In this document: positions 38,519 through 46,781 of the stretch, one piece after another
Layout of the letters: each line of letters opens with the position of its first letter
Position numbering within the stretch: the first letter of the stretch is position 1
NCBI GenBank assembly: GCA_021846985.1
Contig: JAJZVX010000025.1
Coordinates: 1-56,094 of the forward strand
DNA: 56,094 nucleotides
Direction of reading: 5' to 3'
Source: Acidobacteriota bacterium
Lineage (GTDB): Bacteria; Acidobacteriota; Terriglobia; Terriglobales; Acidobacteriaceae
Program-made: the position numbers and the translations under genes
Notes under the pieces: model-generated
Databases searched by the model: none
What the model saw: the letters and a program-made list of their open reading frames with translations, nothing else
What the model was told of the DNA's origin: nothing

Positions 38519-39421
38519 ATGGAGACGGCGCAGGTTCTGTTTATTGGCCGGAGCACGGTGGACGCCCTCTATTGGCTGGAGAAGATGCCGGAGGAGAACA
38601 CGAAGGTGTTTGCGCGGCAGTTTCGTATCGCCGCGGGCGGTCCGGCGCTGAACGCCGCTGTAACGCACGCCCTGCTGGGAGGCCAAACTGCGCTGGTAAG
38701 TGCGGTGGGCAGCGGACCGTGGGCCGCGTTGGTGCGGGGGGAGATGAAGGACCGCGGAATCCGCTTGCTGGACCTGGCGGCGGACACGGCCTACGAGACG
38801 CCGCTCACAGCGGTGCTGGTGGACGGCGCCAACGGCAACCGGACAATTGTGAACCCGCCGCTCCAGGCAGTGGAACTGCCGCGGCTGCGTGCATGGGAGC
38901 GGGAATCGCAAAAACTGGAAGGCGGGGCGCCGGCGGTGGTGTTGGCGGATGGTTTTTTTCTGGAGGAAAGCCTGGAGTTGATGGCTTCGCTGCGCGAACA
39001 TGGAGCGGCCCTCTGTCTGGACGGCGGAAGCTGGAAGCCGGGAACAGAAGAGCTGGCGAAGCTGCTGACGGCGGCGATTTGCAGCGAGCGATTCAGGGCT
39101 CCGGGAGCCGAAAGCGGAGCAGAGGCGGCCATAGCGTGGTTTGCGGAGCGGGGTGTGCCCCATATCGCGGTAACGCGCGGCGGCGAATCCATTTTGGGAT
39201 GGGAGCGCGGACGCCGGTTCGCCATTGAGATTGCGAGCATCCCTGCCGTAGACACGCTGGGCGCAGGAGACGTGCTTCATGGAGCTTTCTGCTTCTTTTT
39301 TGCACAGGGACTGGGATTTGAAGTGTCGTTGCAGCGGGCGGCGGAGTTGGCGACCCTCTCGTGCCAAAGCCTGGGCACGCAAGCCTGGGCGGAAGAGTAC
39401 GAAAAGAAAGCGAATCTATGA
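38519..39421 (+). CDS. PfkB-family carbohydrate kinase
   Basis: Ribokinase-superfamily kinase of 300 residues. Motif 1, FRIAAGGPALNAAVTHALLG (with the GG), is at about 37-56; motif 2, IPAVDTLGAGDVLHGAFCFF, at about 241-260 contains the catalytic aspartate and anion hole. The DTLGAGDVLHGAF form resembles sulfofructose- and related sugar-kinase subgroups, but substrate is not readable. It lies 160 bases after the synthase and 60 bases before the aldehyde dehydrogenase on the same strand. Confidence 0.85.
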   Translation: METAQVLFIGRSTVDALYWLEKMPEENTKVFARQFRIAAGGPALNAAVTHALLGGQTALVSAVGSGPWAALVRGEMKDRGIRLLDLAADTAYETPLTAVLVDGANGNRTIVNPPLQAVELPRLRAWERESQKLEGGAPAVVLADGFFLEESLELMASLREHGAALCLDGGSWKPGTEELAKLLTAAICSERFRAPGAESGAEAAIAWFAERGVPHIAVTRGGESILGWERGRRFAIEIASIPAVDTLGAGDVLHGAFCFFFAQGLGFEVSLQRAAELATLSCQSLGTQAWAEEYEKKANL

Positions 39422-39480
39422 CCTGTTTTTGAGATCGAAAACGGGCGCATCGTTCCAACCTGGACTAGAATCTATGCGTT

Positions 39481-41073
39481 ATGGCTACGACACTGGTTTC
39501 AACTGCGATTCGACCCCGCTCGCCGCAGGGCAAGTTCGTGAATAATCCATTTATTGATTTCAAGGACTCCGCGAACGCGACGGCAATGCGGCAGGCGCTC
39601 GATAAGGTCTCGCTTCAACTCGGCCGCGAGTACGATCTGGTGATCGGCGGAGAGCGCATGAAGACGGCCGGCAAGATCCGTTCGGTGAACCCGGCGCGGC
39701 CGGAGCAGGTGGTCGGCCTTCACCAGAAGGCGGAGGCCGGGCACGCGGAGATGGCAATGGCCGCCGCCCTCCGGGCTTTCGAGTCCTGGAGCAGAACAGC
39801 GGCAGGTGAAAGGGCGTCTCTGCTGCTGGGCGCGGCGGAGACCATCCGCCAGCGGAAGCTGGAGTTTTGCGCCTGGCTCACCTATGAAGTGGGAAAGAAC
39901 TGGGCCGAAGCGGACGCGGATGTAGGCGAGACCATTGACTTCCTGGAGTTCTACGCGCGCGAGGCTCTGCGGCTGGCAGAAGCCAAGACGCCGATTCAGT
40001 ATCCCGGCGAGCGGAATGAACTGCTGTATGTGCCATTAGGCGTGGGCGCGGTGATTCCGCCGTGGAATTTCCCGCTCGCGATTATGGCCGGGATGACGGC
40101 GGCGGCGATTGTGTGCGGCAATACGGTGGTTCTGAAGCCCTCCAGCGATGCGCCGACCATGGCGGCGAAGTTTATGGAAGTGCTGGAAGAGGCGGGGATG
40201 CCTGCGGGAGTGGTGAACTTCTGTCCAGGAACGGGAACGACGTTTGGCCATGCGCTCGTGGAGCATCCAAAGACGCGCTTTGTCTCGTTCACGGGATCGA
40301 AGGCAGTGGGACTGGAGATTCACGCGCGCGCGGCACAAACGCAGCCGGGACAAATCTGGATCAAGCGAACGGTTCTGGAGATGGGCGGCAAGGATGCGAT
40401 TGTCGTTTGCGCCGACGCCGATCTGGACGCGGCCGTGGAAGGCGTGGTGGCGTCGGCCTTCGGCTTCAGCGGGCAAAAATGCTCGGCATGTTCCCGGGCA
40501 ATTGTGGAGGCTCCGGTATACAACGCGTTTGTGGAGCGTTTGCGGGAGCGCGTGGCGAAGCTGACGGTGGGCGATCCGGCGGCGAACCACAACGTGGGGC
40601 CGGTGATCAACCAGACGGCGTTGAAGTCGATGCTGGGCTATATCGCGACGGGCAAAAAGGAAGGGCGGCTGCTTGCAGGCGGCCAGGCGACGGCAACCGC
40701 CGAGGGCGGCTACTACCTGGAGCCTACGGTGTTTGTGGACGTAACGCCGGATGCGGTGATGGCGCGGGAGGAGATCTTCGGGCCGGTGCTGGCGGTAATC
40801 AAAGTGGCCAGTTTTGAGGAGGCGCTGAAAGCCGCAAACAACACAGAGTACGGGCTGACAGGAGCCGTGTACTCAACGGACCGCAACAAGCTGGACCGCG
40901 CGCGCACGGAGTTTCACGTGGGGAACCTCTACTTCAACCGCAAGTGCACGGGCGCCATGGTGGGAGCCCACCCGTTTGGCGGATTCAACATGAGCGGCAC
41001 GGATTCGAAGGCCGGCGGGGCGGATTACCTGCTGTTGTTTACGCAGGCCAAGAGCGTGGGAGAGAAACTCTGA
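39481..41073 (+). CDS. pruA: 1-pyrroline-5-carboxylate dehydrogenase-type aldehyde dehydrogenase
   Basis: NAD-dependent enzyme oxidising glutamate semialdehyde/P5C to glutamate in proline degradation. The 530 residues have the ALDH layout: PPWNFPLAIMAGM (193-205), the NAD-binding FTGSKAVGLEI, the general base Glu300 (VLEMGGKDAI) and the nucleophile Cys334 (GQKCSACSR). The N-terminal NNPFIDFKDSAN and the GQKCSACSRAI context are typical of the P5CDH class. No proline dehydrogenase (putA/prodh) is in the window. Substrate class inferred from family resemblance. Confidence 0.85.
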   Translation: MATTLVSTAIRPRSPQGKFVNNPFIDFKDSANATAMRQALDKVSLQLGREYDLVIGGERMKTAGKIRSVNPARPEQVVGLHQKAEAGHAEMAMAAALRAFESWSRTAAGERASLLLGAAETIRQRKLEFCAWLTYEVGKNWAEADADVGETIDFLEFYAREALRLAEAKTPIQYPGERNELLYVPLGVGAVIPPWNFPLAIMAGMTAAAIVCGNTVVLKPSSDAPTMAAKFMEVLEEAGMPAGVVNFCPGTGTTFGHALVEHPKTRFVSFTGSKAVGLEIHARAAQTQPGQIWIKRTVLEMGGKDAIVVCADADLDAAVEGVVASAFGFSGQKCSACSRAIVEAPVYNAFVERLRERVAKLTVGDPAANHNVGPVINQTALKSMLGYIATGKKEGRLLAGGQATATAEGGYYLEPTVFVDVTPDAVMAREEIFGPVLAVIKVASFEEALKAANNTEYGLTGAVYSTDRNKLDRARTEFHVGNLYFNRKCTGAMVGAHPFGGFNMSGTDSKAGGADYLLLFTQAKSVGEKL

Positions 41074-41133
41074 GGTATCGCCGTCTGCTCCGCGGACCGC
41101 TGGAGGGCAGGAAGAGGCCTTCTTCTCCAAGCT

Positions 41134-41820
41134 TCAGGCGACCGCGGAGGGCGGAACTGCCTTTTGCTCCTCGGCTTCCAGCTTATTGCCAACATCGGCC
41201 GCAGCCTGTGCCAGCACGCGATGGTGGATGGTGAACAGAGCGAGCTCAAGACGGTCGCCGACACCGGTCTTGTCGTAGATCGAGCGCAGGTAGTTCTTGA
41301 TCACCTGTTCGGTGGTTTTCAGCCGCGTGGCAATCTCACGATTTTTGCAGCCCTGGACAATGAGAGCGACTATGCGCATCTCTTTGGGAGTCAGGCGGTC
41401 GCGGACGCGGGTACCAACCATATCGTCATCGAGTGTATCCGGCGGCACGATCTGCGGAGGCAGCCAGACTTCCCCGGCGGCCACCCGGCGCACGCACTCA
41501 ACCAGGCCTGTGCCGGAGACGTTGCGGAAAATGACGCCGCGAAAGCCCCTCTGCATGTAGCTGCCGGCCGAGTCGTTGTTTTCCGCAATGACAATACCCG
41601 CGCTGCCCATGGCATCGAGCAAGCCATACAGGCGGTCCAGATCGGGGCGCAGCGAAGAGGCAAACAGAACAATGGAGGCGGGAAAGGTGGCAATGGCGTG
41701 ATACATCCGATCGAGATCGGTGCATTGCGCAATAATGCGCAAGTCCTCGTCCATCGCCAAAACCTTGGCGGCGCCGGCGCGGAAGATGGCTTGTGAATCT
41801 GCAAGGATGATTTTGTTCAT
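41134..41820 (-). CDS. LuxR-type regulator with a degenerate receiver domain
   Basis: A 228-residue NarL/FixJ-like protein. Residues 1-120 fit a receiver fold (MNKIILADSQAIFRAGAAKV) but the phospho-acceptor site reads SIVLFASSLRPDLD, with Ala where Asp is expected; the first acidic pair is reduced to AD, and the conserved Lys is Arg (GVIFRNVSG). The C-terminal LuxR helix-turn-helix is intact: RDRLTPKEMRIVALIVQGCK, NREIATRLKTTEQVIKNYLR and SIYDKTGVGDRLELAL. It therefore probably acts without aspartyl phosphorylation. ATG 41820 is the family-like start; the frame extends to 41868. No kinase is adjacent. Convergent with the ALDH gene, 60 bases away. Confidence 0.88.
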   Translation of the reverse strand: MNKIILADSQAIFRAGAAKVLAMDEDLRIIAQCTDLDRMYHAIATFPASIVLFASSLRPDLDRLYGLLDAMGSAGIVIAENNDSAGSYMQRGFRGVIFRNVSGTGLVECVRRVAAGEVWLPPQIVPPDTLDDDMVGTRVRDRLTPKEMRIVALIVQGCKNREIATRLKTTEQVIKNYLRSIYDKTGVGDRLELALFTIHHRVLAQAAADVGNKLEAEEQKAVPPSAVA

Positions 41821-42258
41821 GATGTGCGTCTCATCTGCCGCGTACTCCCGGAAGAACCCTCGTTGCAACCGTATTGGCCTCGCTGCGGCCTTGGAACGAA
41901 GATGGGCATTCCGCTAGAGGCTGACGGCATACGCTTCTTTGAGCACTATCGGCAGAACAACGCGCAATCGCGGAGCTGTCTGAATTTGCGACACCGGAAA
42001 GCGGCCCTCATTCGTCTGGCCGCCGGCTAAAAACCTCTTCCGCACGGACAGCCATCTCTACCAATGAGATTACAGCCTGCGAGGGCGGCGGGTCACGCGG
42101 ATTCCCCCTTCCGCATGGCGAAGCCTGTTAACGCTTTTGGAACAAAACAGACTGGATGCCCGGATCCATTCCCGCACAGAACGCGCGGGGACGAAGAGCG
42201 GAACGGAACGATCAAGTCGGCGGGCCCGGCGCCGATGAAAGAGATGGGGAGCGCGTGA
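41821..42258. other. Divergent intergenic region
   Basis: About 440 bases between the LuxR gene and the PAS/GGDEF gene. No gene is supported. The right end (GAGATGGGGAGCGCGTGA) provides the ribosome-binding site of the next gene. Promoters for both directions should lie here but none stands out. Confidence 0.4.
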
Positions 42259-43152
42259 ATGACGGATCGCAGCGAACTTGTTGAGGCCGCTCTGGATATG
42301 CTTCCGAATGGCATCGCGGTGGTCGGCGAGGAGGGCCGGGTGGTGTTCTGGAACCGCGCCGCGGAGGCTCTGACCGGCTACGGGAGCGCGGCTCTCGTCG
42401 GCCGGCCGGCGCGCGAGGCACTGGAAGAGATGGTGGTGGCGGGCCTGGAGAACCTAGTGAGCCAGACAGGCACCGAATCCTCATTGGGACATCACGTGCT
42501 GCTGCACCTGCGAAACCGGCAGGGAGGCGACATCGCCGCCATGGCGCAGATGATGGTATTGCGGAACGGGCTGGGCCGGCGCATCGGCACCTTAGCGGTG
42601 TTTCATCCCACTGAAGCCCTGGACGGACTGCCGCGAGGCGAGTGCCGCAACGGGATCGATGTGGAGAAGAGCCAGGCCGATCTGGAGGAACGGATCGACG
42701 AAGTATTTGAGGAGTTCACGCACGCGGGCGTTCCGTTTGGGGTGTTGTGGGTGCTGGTGGACCAGGCGCACGAATTGCGCAGGACGCATGGGAACCGGGC
42801 GTGCGAGGCGATGCTGGAAAAGGTGGAATGCGCGTTGTTAAGCGGGCTGCATCCCGGCGAGGAGTTGGGGCGCTGGGGCGACGACGAGTTTTTGATCTTG
42901 TCGCACGAAACGACGACGGAACTTCTGGTGGCGCACGCGCGGCGGCTGGCGGGCATGGCCCAAACCGCGGAATTCCATTGGTGGGGCGACCGCGTATCGC
43001 TGACCGTGAGCGTGGGTGTGGCCCATGCGGCGAGCGGAGAAACATTGAGGCCATTGCTGGAGCGGGCGCGCGCGGCCATGATTTCGGGCGTGCATGAGGG
43101 CGGAAACGGTATCACACTGGCGCCGGGGGAACAGACATGTTTGCCATCCTAG
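42259..43152 (+). CDS. PAS plus degenerate GGDEF-domain protein
   Basis: A 297-residue cytoplasmic signalling protein. The PAS domain (about 8-118; MLPNGIAVVGEEGRVVFWNR) may bind a ligand or cofactor. The C-terminal part (about 150-290) is GGDEF-like, but the signature reads RWGDDEF (second Gly replaced by Asp) and the substrate region reads VDQAHELRRTHGNRACEAML, lacking the usual DxDxFKxIND and GHxxGD residues. It may be a poor diguanylate cyclase or a GTP- or c-di-GMP-sensing pseudo-enzyme. Its last 16 bases overlap motA, so it is translationally tied to the flagellar stator genes. Confidence 0.8.
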   Translation: MTDRSELVEAALDMLPNGIAVVGEEGRVVFWNRAAEALTGYGSAALVGRPAREALEEMVVAGLENLVSQTGTESSLGHHVLLHLRNRQGGDIAAMAQMMVLRNGLGRRIGTLAVFHPTEALDGLPRGECRNGIDVEKSQADLEERIDEVFEEFTHAGVPFGVLWVLVDQAHELRRTHGNRACEAMLEKVECALLSGLHPGEELGRWGDDEFLILSHETTTELLVAHARRLAGMAQTAEFHWWGDRVSLTVSVGVAHAASGETLRPLLERARAAMISGVHEGGNGITLAPGEQTCLPS

Positions 43153-44015
43153 GCATTCTGGTAGTGTTTGCATCGGTGATTGGCGGCTTTCTCATGGAGA
43201 AGGGCCGCATCGAGGTTCTGCTGCAGCCAGCGGAGCTGCTGATCATTGCGGGGGCGGCCTCCGGGACGCTGTTGACAGCAAATCCCGCGCACATTCTGAA
43301 AGCCATCCTGGGCGGATTAACGAGCGTGTTGAAGGGCGCCAGGTTCGGCAAGGAGCGCTACCTGGAAACGCTGAAGATGATGTATCAGTTTCTGAACAAG
43401 GTGCGCAAGGAAGGATTGCTGAGCGTGGAGATGGACGTGGAAAAACCACAGGAGAGCTCGATCTTCAAGAACTATCCGGATTTTCTCGGCGACCATCACG
43501 CCCTGGACTTTGTGTGCGACACCTTGCGCATGGCGATTACGGGCGGCGTGGAGCCGTTCGATATGGACCAGATGATGGAACTGGACATGGAAGTCCATCA
43601 CCACGGAACCACGCAGCCTGTAAGCGCGCTGGCGACGACGGCCGATTCGCTGCCGGGATTGGGCATTGTGGCGGCGGTGCTGGGCGTGGTCATCACCATG
43701 GGCGCGCTGGGCGGGCCTCCGGAAGCGATTGGCCACAAGGTAGCAGCGGCGCTGGTGGGAACGTTTCTTGGCATCCTGCTGTGCTACGGAGTGGTCGGCC
43801 CGCTCAGCGCGAATATGAGCAAGCTGGCGGATGAGCACAACAGCTACCTGCATATGCTGCGCGTGCTGCTGCTTTCGTTTCTCAAGGGATCGGCGCCCAT
43901 GATCGCCATTGAAATGGGACGGCGCGCCATTCCCTCGCATGTGCGGCCGACCTTTGACGAAATGGAGAAGCACTGCAAGAACCATGCGGCAGCCACGGAG
44001 GCTGCCGCGGCTTGA
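43137..44015 (+). CDS. motA: Flagellar motor stator protein MotA
   Basis: Proton-channel subunit of the flagellar stator. The 292 residues have four membrane segments (first at about 3-20, second at 33-50, third and fourth at about 180-235), the long cytoplasmic loop with charged residues that engages the rotor (GKERYLETLKMMYQFLNKVR), and the channel prolines in SLPGLGIVAAVLGVVITMGA and VVGPLSANMS. It overlaps the upstream PAS/GGDEF gene by 16 bases and is followed by motB after 33 bases. Confidence 0.95.
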   Translation: MFAILGILVVFASVIGGFLMEKGRIEVLLQPAELLIIAGAASGTLLTANPAHILKAILGGLTSVLKGARFGKERYLETLKMMYQFLNKVRKEGLLSVEMDVEKPQESSIFKNYPDFLGDHHALDFVCDTLRMAITGGVEPFDMDQMMELDMEVHHHGTTQPVSALATTADSLPGLGIVAAVLGVVITMGALGGPPEAIGHKVAAALVGTFLGILLCYGVVGPLSANMSKLADEHNSYLHMLRVLLLSFLKGSAPMIAIEMGRRAIPSHVRPTFDEMEKHCKNHAAATEAAAA

Positions 44016-44048
44016 TCTTTCTGCAACGGGCACGAGGAGCGCCGCGGG

Positions 44049-45002
44049 ATGGCCACCAATAAAGTACAACCGATTGTCGTGATCAGGAAGAAGAGCGGAC
44101 ACGGCGGCCATCACGGCGGCGCGTGGAAGGTAGCGTATGCCGATTTCGTAACCGCCATGATGGCGCTGTTTATCGTTTTGTGGCTGATGAATTCGAGCGA
44201 AAAGGTGAGAAAAGCGGTTGCCGGATATTTCAACGATCCCAAAGGCACGGCCAGCCTGTTGGGCACCACCATGAGCGGAACTGGCGGCACGGCGCAGCAA
44301 GCAATTCCCGATACATTGCGGCAGCTCAAGGCCCGGCTTGAACAAGAGATCAAAGAACGCAAGGATCTGGCAAAGCAGTCGAAGCAGATCGAGATAACGA
44401 TGACGCCGGAGGGACTGCGGATCGAGTTGCTGGAGGGTAAAAACGGAACGTTTTACCAGAGCGGCAGCGCAGAGTTGAGTCCGCGAGGACAGGAGTTGCT
44501 GACGCTGCTGGCTTCGGAACTGAAGACGCTGCCCAATTCCCTGCTGATTGAAGGCCACACGGACTCGGCGCCCTACTCCCAGGGCGCCAACTACAGCAAC
44601 TGGGAGCTCTCGGCGGACCGCGCCAACGCGGCGCGGCGCCTGATGCAGCAGGCAGGAGTGCGGCAGAACCAGGTGACTCAGGTCCGCGGCTACGCCGACC
44701 AGATGCTGCGCGTGAAGAGCAATCCGTACGATCCCTCCAACCGGCGTATCTCGATTCTGGTGAAGAGCGATGGGCATCCCATTCCCGATCTGAAGGGAGC
44801 CTCGGTAATGAATGACGCGGCGCCCGCGTCACCGGGCGGCCAGCAATCGAGTGACGGCAAAGCTGCGCAGGCAAGCGCGGCGGGCAACGGCGCCAAACCG
44901 GAACGCGCTCCCGGTCCGGCGCAGGCTCAAACCAAGCCATCGGCCGCGGGACCGGGATTCCTCGGCAAGCTCAAAGGCGGGATGCCGGGAAGCAAGGAGT
45001 AA
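44049..45002 (+). CDS. motB: Flagellar motor stator protein MotB
   Basis: Stator subunit anchored to peptidoglycan. The 317 residues have a short basic N-terminus (VIRKKSGHGGHHGGAWKVAY), one membrane segment starting at the essential proton-binding Asp32 (AYADFVTAMMALF), a plug/linker, and an OmpA-like peptidoglycan-binding domain (about 130-240) with IEGHTDSAPYSQGANYSNWE, LSADRANAARRLM and NRRISILVK. An Ala/Pro/Gly-rich tail (about 250-317) is an unusual extension. Flagellar structural genes are not in view. Confidence 0.95.
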   Translation: MATNKVQPIVVIRKKSGHGGHHGGAWKVAYADFVTAMMALFIVLWLMNSSEKVRKAVAGYFNDPKGTASLLGTTMSGTGGTAQQAIPDTLRQLKARLEQEIKERKDLAKQSKQIEITMTPEGLRIELLEGKNGTFYQSGSAELSPRGQELLTLLASELKTLPNSLLIEGHTDSAPYSQGANYSNWELSADRANAARRLMQQAGVRQNQVTQVRGYADQMLRVKSNPYDPSNRRISILVKSDGHPIPDLKGASVMNDAAPASPGGQQSSDGKAAQASAAGNGAKPERAPGPAQAQTKPSAAGPGFLGKLKGGMPGSKE

Positions 45003-45071
45003 CGGAGCGAGCGCGGAGATAGTGTAGTCTGAAGTGCGAGTTGGCAAGCACACTCCGCGAGGACTTCATTC

Positions 45072-46655
45072 ATGACCATTGTTGCCGGGGTTGATTTTGG
45101 CACGTTGAGCGTACGCGTCACTCTGGTGGACAGCAAGAGGGGGCCGATCGGCACGGCCTCGGCCGCATACCCGCTGCATCGCCGGCGGGACGATCCCAAC
45201 TTCGCCACGCAGTCGCATGCCGACCAGATGGCGGCGCTGGCCGATGCCACGCGGAACGCCGTAAAGAACGCGGGCGTTGACGCGCATGCGGTTGAGGCCA
45301 TTGCCCTGGATACGACCGGATCGAGCGTGGTTCCGGTCAACGAAGGGCTGGAGCCGCTGGACGACTACTATTTGTGGTGCGACCACCGCGCTTTTGCCGA
45401 GGCGCACGAGATTACAGAGAAGGCGCACGCGCTGGGGTTTGAAGGCATCCACTGGTGCGGGGGCGTGTACTCGCACGAGTGGGGCTTTTCAAAACTGCTG
45501 CACTGGCTGCGGCACAACCCCGAAAAGCGCCAACGGATGGCGACGGCGCTGGAACACTGCGACATGGTGGCGGCAACGCTGAGCGGCGTGAAGACTGTCA
45601 GCGGCCTGAAGCGCAGCATCTGCGCCATGGGCCACAAGTGGATGTGGAATGCGAGGTGGGGCGGGTTGCCGCCGGAGGATTTTCTCGCGGCCGTGGACCC
45701 GCTGCTGAAGGGCGTGCGCGCAAAGATCGGCGGCGATTACCAGACCAGCGATCACATCGCCGGCCGCCTGACCGTAGAGTGGGCGGAAAAACTAGGGTTG
45801 CGAGCAGGGATTCCGATTCCCGTGGGCGCGTTCGATGCGCATTGGGATGCGATCGGTTCGAACATTCGCGAGGGCGATGCGGTGAATGTGGTGGGCACGT
45901 CGACCTGCATTATCGCCATTGCCCGGGAGGCCCGGCTGGTGCCCGGAGTCTGCGGCGTGGTGCCGGGCAGCGTGCATCCGCAATACACGGGGATCGAGGC
46001 CGGGCTTTCGGCGGTGGGCGACATCTTTGACGCGATCGCCAAACGGGCCGGCACGACCGTGGGCGCCCTGTCGGAAGGGTTGGAGGCATACCAAGCCGGA
46101 CAGACCGGATTGCTGCGGCTGAGCTGGGACAACGGCGACCGCACGGTGCTGGTGAATCCTGAACTGGGCGGCGTCACGCTGGGCTGGAACCTGATTCACA
46201 CCGCGCAGGACGAGCTGTTTGCGGCCATCGAGGGCACGGCTTTCCATACGCGGATCATCCTGGAGCGGATGGCGGAACACGGCGTGCGCATCGACCGCGT
46301 GATCAACGCGGGAGGCATTCCGCAGAAGAGCGAAGTGCTGAATCGCGTGTACGCCAACGTGCTGAACAAGCCGGTGCTGGTGCCGGCGGGAATTCCAACA
46401 AGCCTGGGATCGGGGATCTTTGCATTGCTCGCAGCCGGGGCATACAAAACAATCGAGGAGGCGCAGGCGGCGGTGTGCCTGCCCTTGCGTACCGTCGAGC
46501 CGGATGCAAAGCAAGCAGCGGTGTACCAACGTCTTTACCGGCATTACCGCGACGTGTATTTTGCCATGGGCAAGCGCGATGCATCTCCTGCAGCTCTGGG
46601 ACGTGTGCTGCCTGAGCTGCGGCAGATTGCGGCTGGCGCCATGAAGGCGCCTTAG
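45072..46655 (+). CDS. araB: L-ribulokinase
   Basis: FGGY-family kinase phosphorylating L-ribulose in arabinose catabolism. The 527 residues start TIVAGVDFGTLSVRVTLVDS, the ribulokinase form of the first ATPase motif, followed by ALDTTGSSVVPVNEGLEPLD, YLWCDHRA, VGAFDAHWDAIGSNIREGDA and a C-terminal INAGGIPQKSEVLNRVYANV with GSGIFALLAAG. Length and pattern are those of AraB rather than xylulokinase. araA and araD are not in the window. It is first in the arabinose/arabinan locus that continues with the Tat-exported hydrolases. Confidence 0.93.
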   Translation: MTIVAGVDFGTLSVRVTLVDSKRGPIGTASAAYPLHRRRDDPNFATQSHADQMAALADATRNAVKNAGVDAHAVEAIALDTTGSSVVPVNEGLEPLDDYYLWCDHRAFAEAHEITEKAHALGFEGIHWCGGVYSHEWGFSKLLHWLRHNPEKRQRMATALEHCDMVAATLSGVKTVSGLKRSICAMGHKWMWNARWGGLPPEDFLAAVDPLLKGVRAKIGGDYQTSDHIAGRLTVEWAEKLGLRAGIPIPVGAFDAHWDAIGSNIREGDAVNVVGTSTCIIAIAREARLVPGVCGVVPGSVHPQYTGIEAGLSAVGDIFDAIAKRAGTTVGALSEGLEAYQAGQTGLLRLSWDNGDRTVLVNPELGGVTLGWNLIHTAQDELFAAIEGTAFHTRIILERMAEHGVRIDRVINAGGIPQKSEVLNRVYANVLNKPVLVPAGIPTSLGSGIFALLAAGAYKTIEEAQAAVCLPLRTVEPDAKQAAVYQRLYRHYRDVYFAMGKRDASPAALGRVLPELRQIAAGAMKAP

Positions 46656-46702
46656 TTCTGCGCTCGGCATCATTCTCTTTGTCGCCAACGCACTGCAAAC
46701 AG

Positions 46703-46767
46703 CAATCGCCTTCACTGCCTCAGTCCGGCCTGCTGAACATGGCCGCAACTAAGGAGAAAGGCGATTG
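46703..46767. repeat. 10-bp inverted repeat between araB and the GH gene
   Basis: CAATCGCCTT (46703-46712) and AAGGCGATTG (46758-46767) are perfect inverted copies separated by 45 bases, in the gap between convergent genes. It could form a loose bidirectional terminator, although there is no T-run. Confidence 0.35.
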
Positions 46768-46781
46768 AGTGTTGCGATGCG

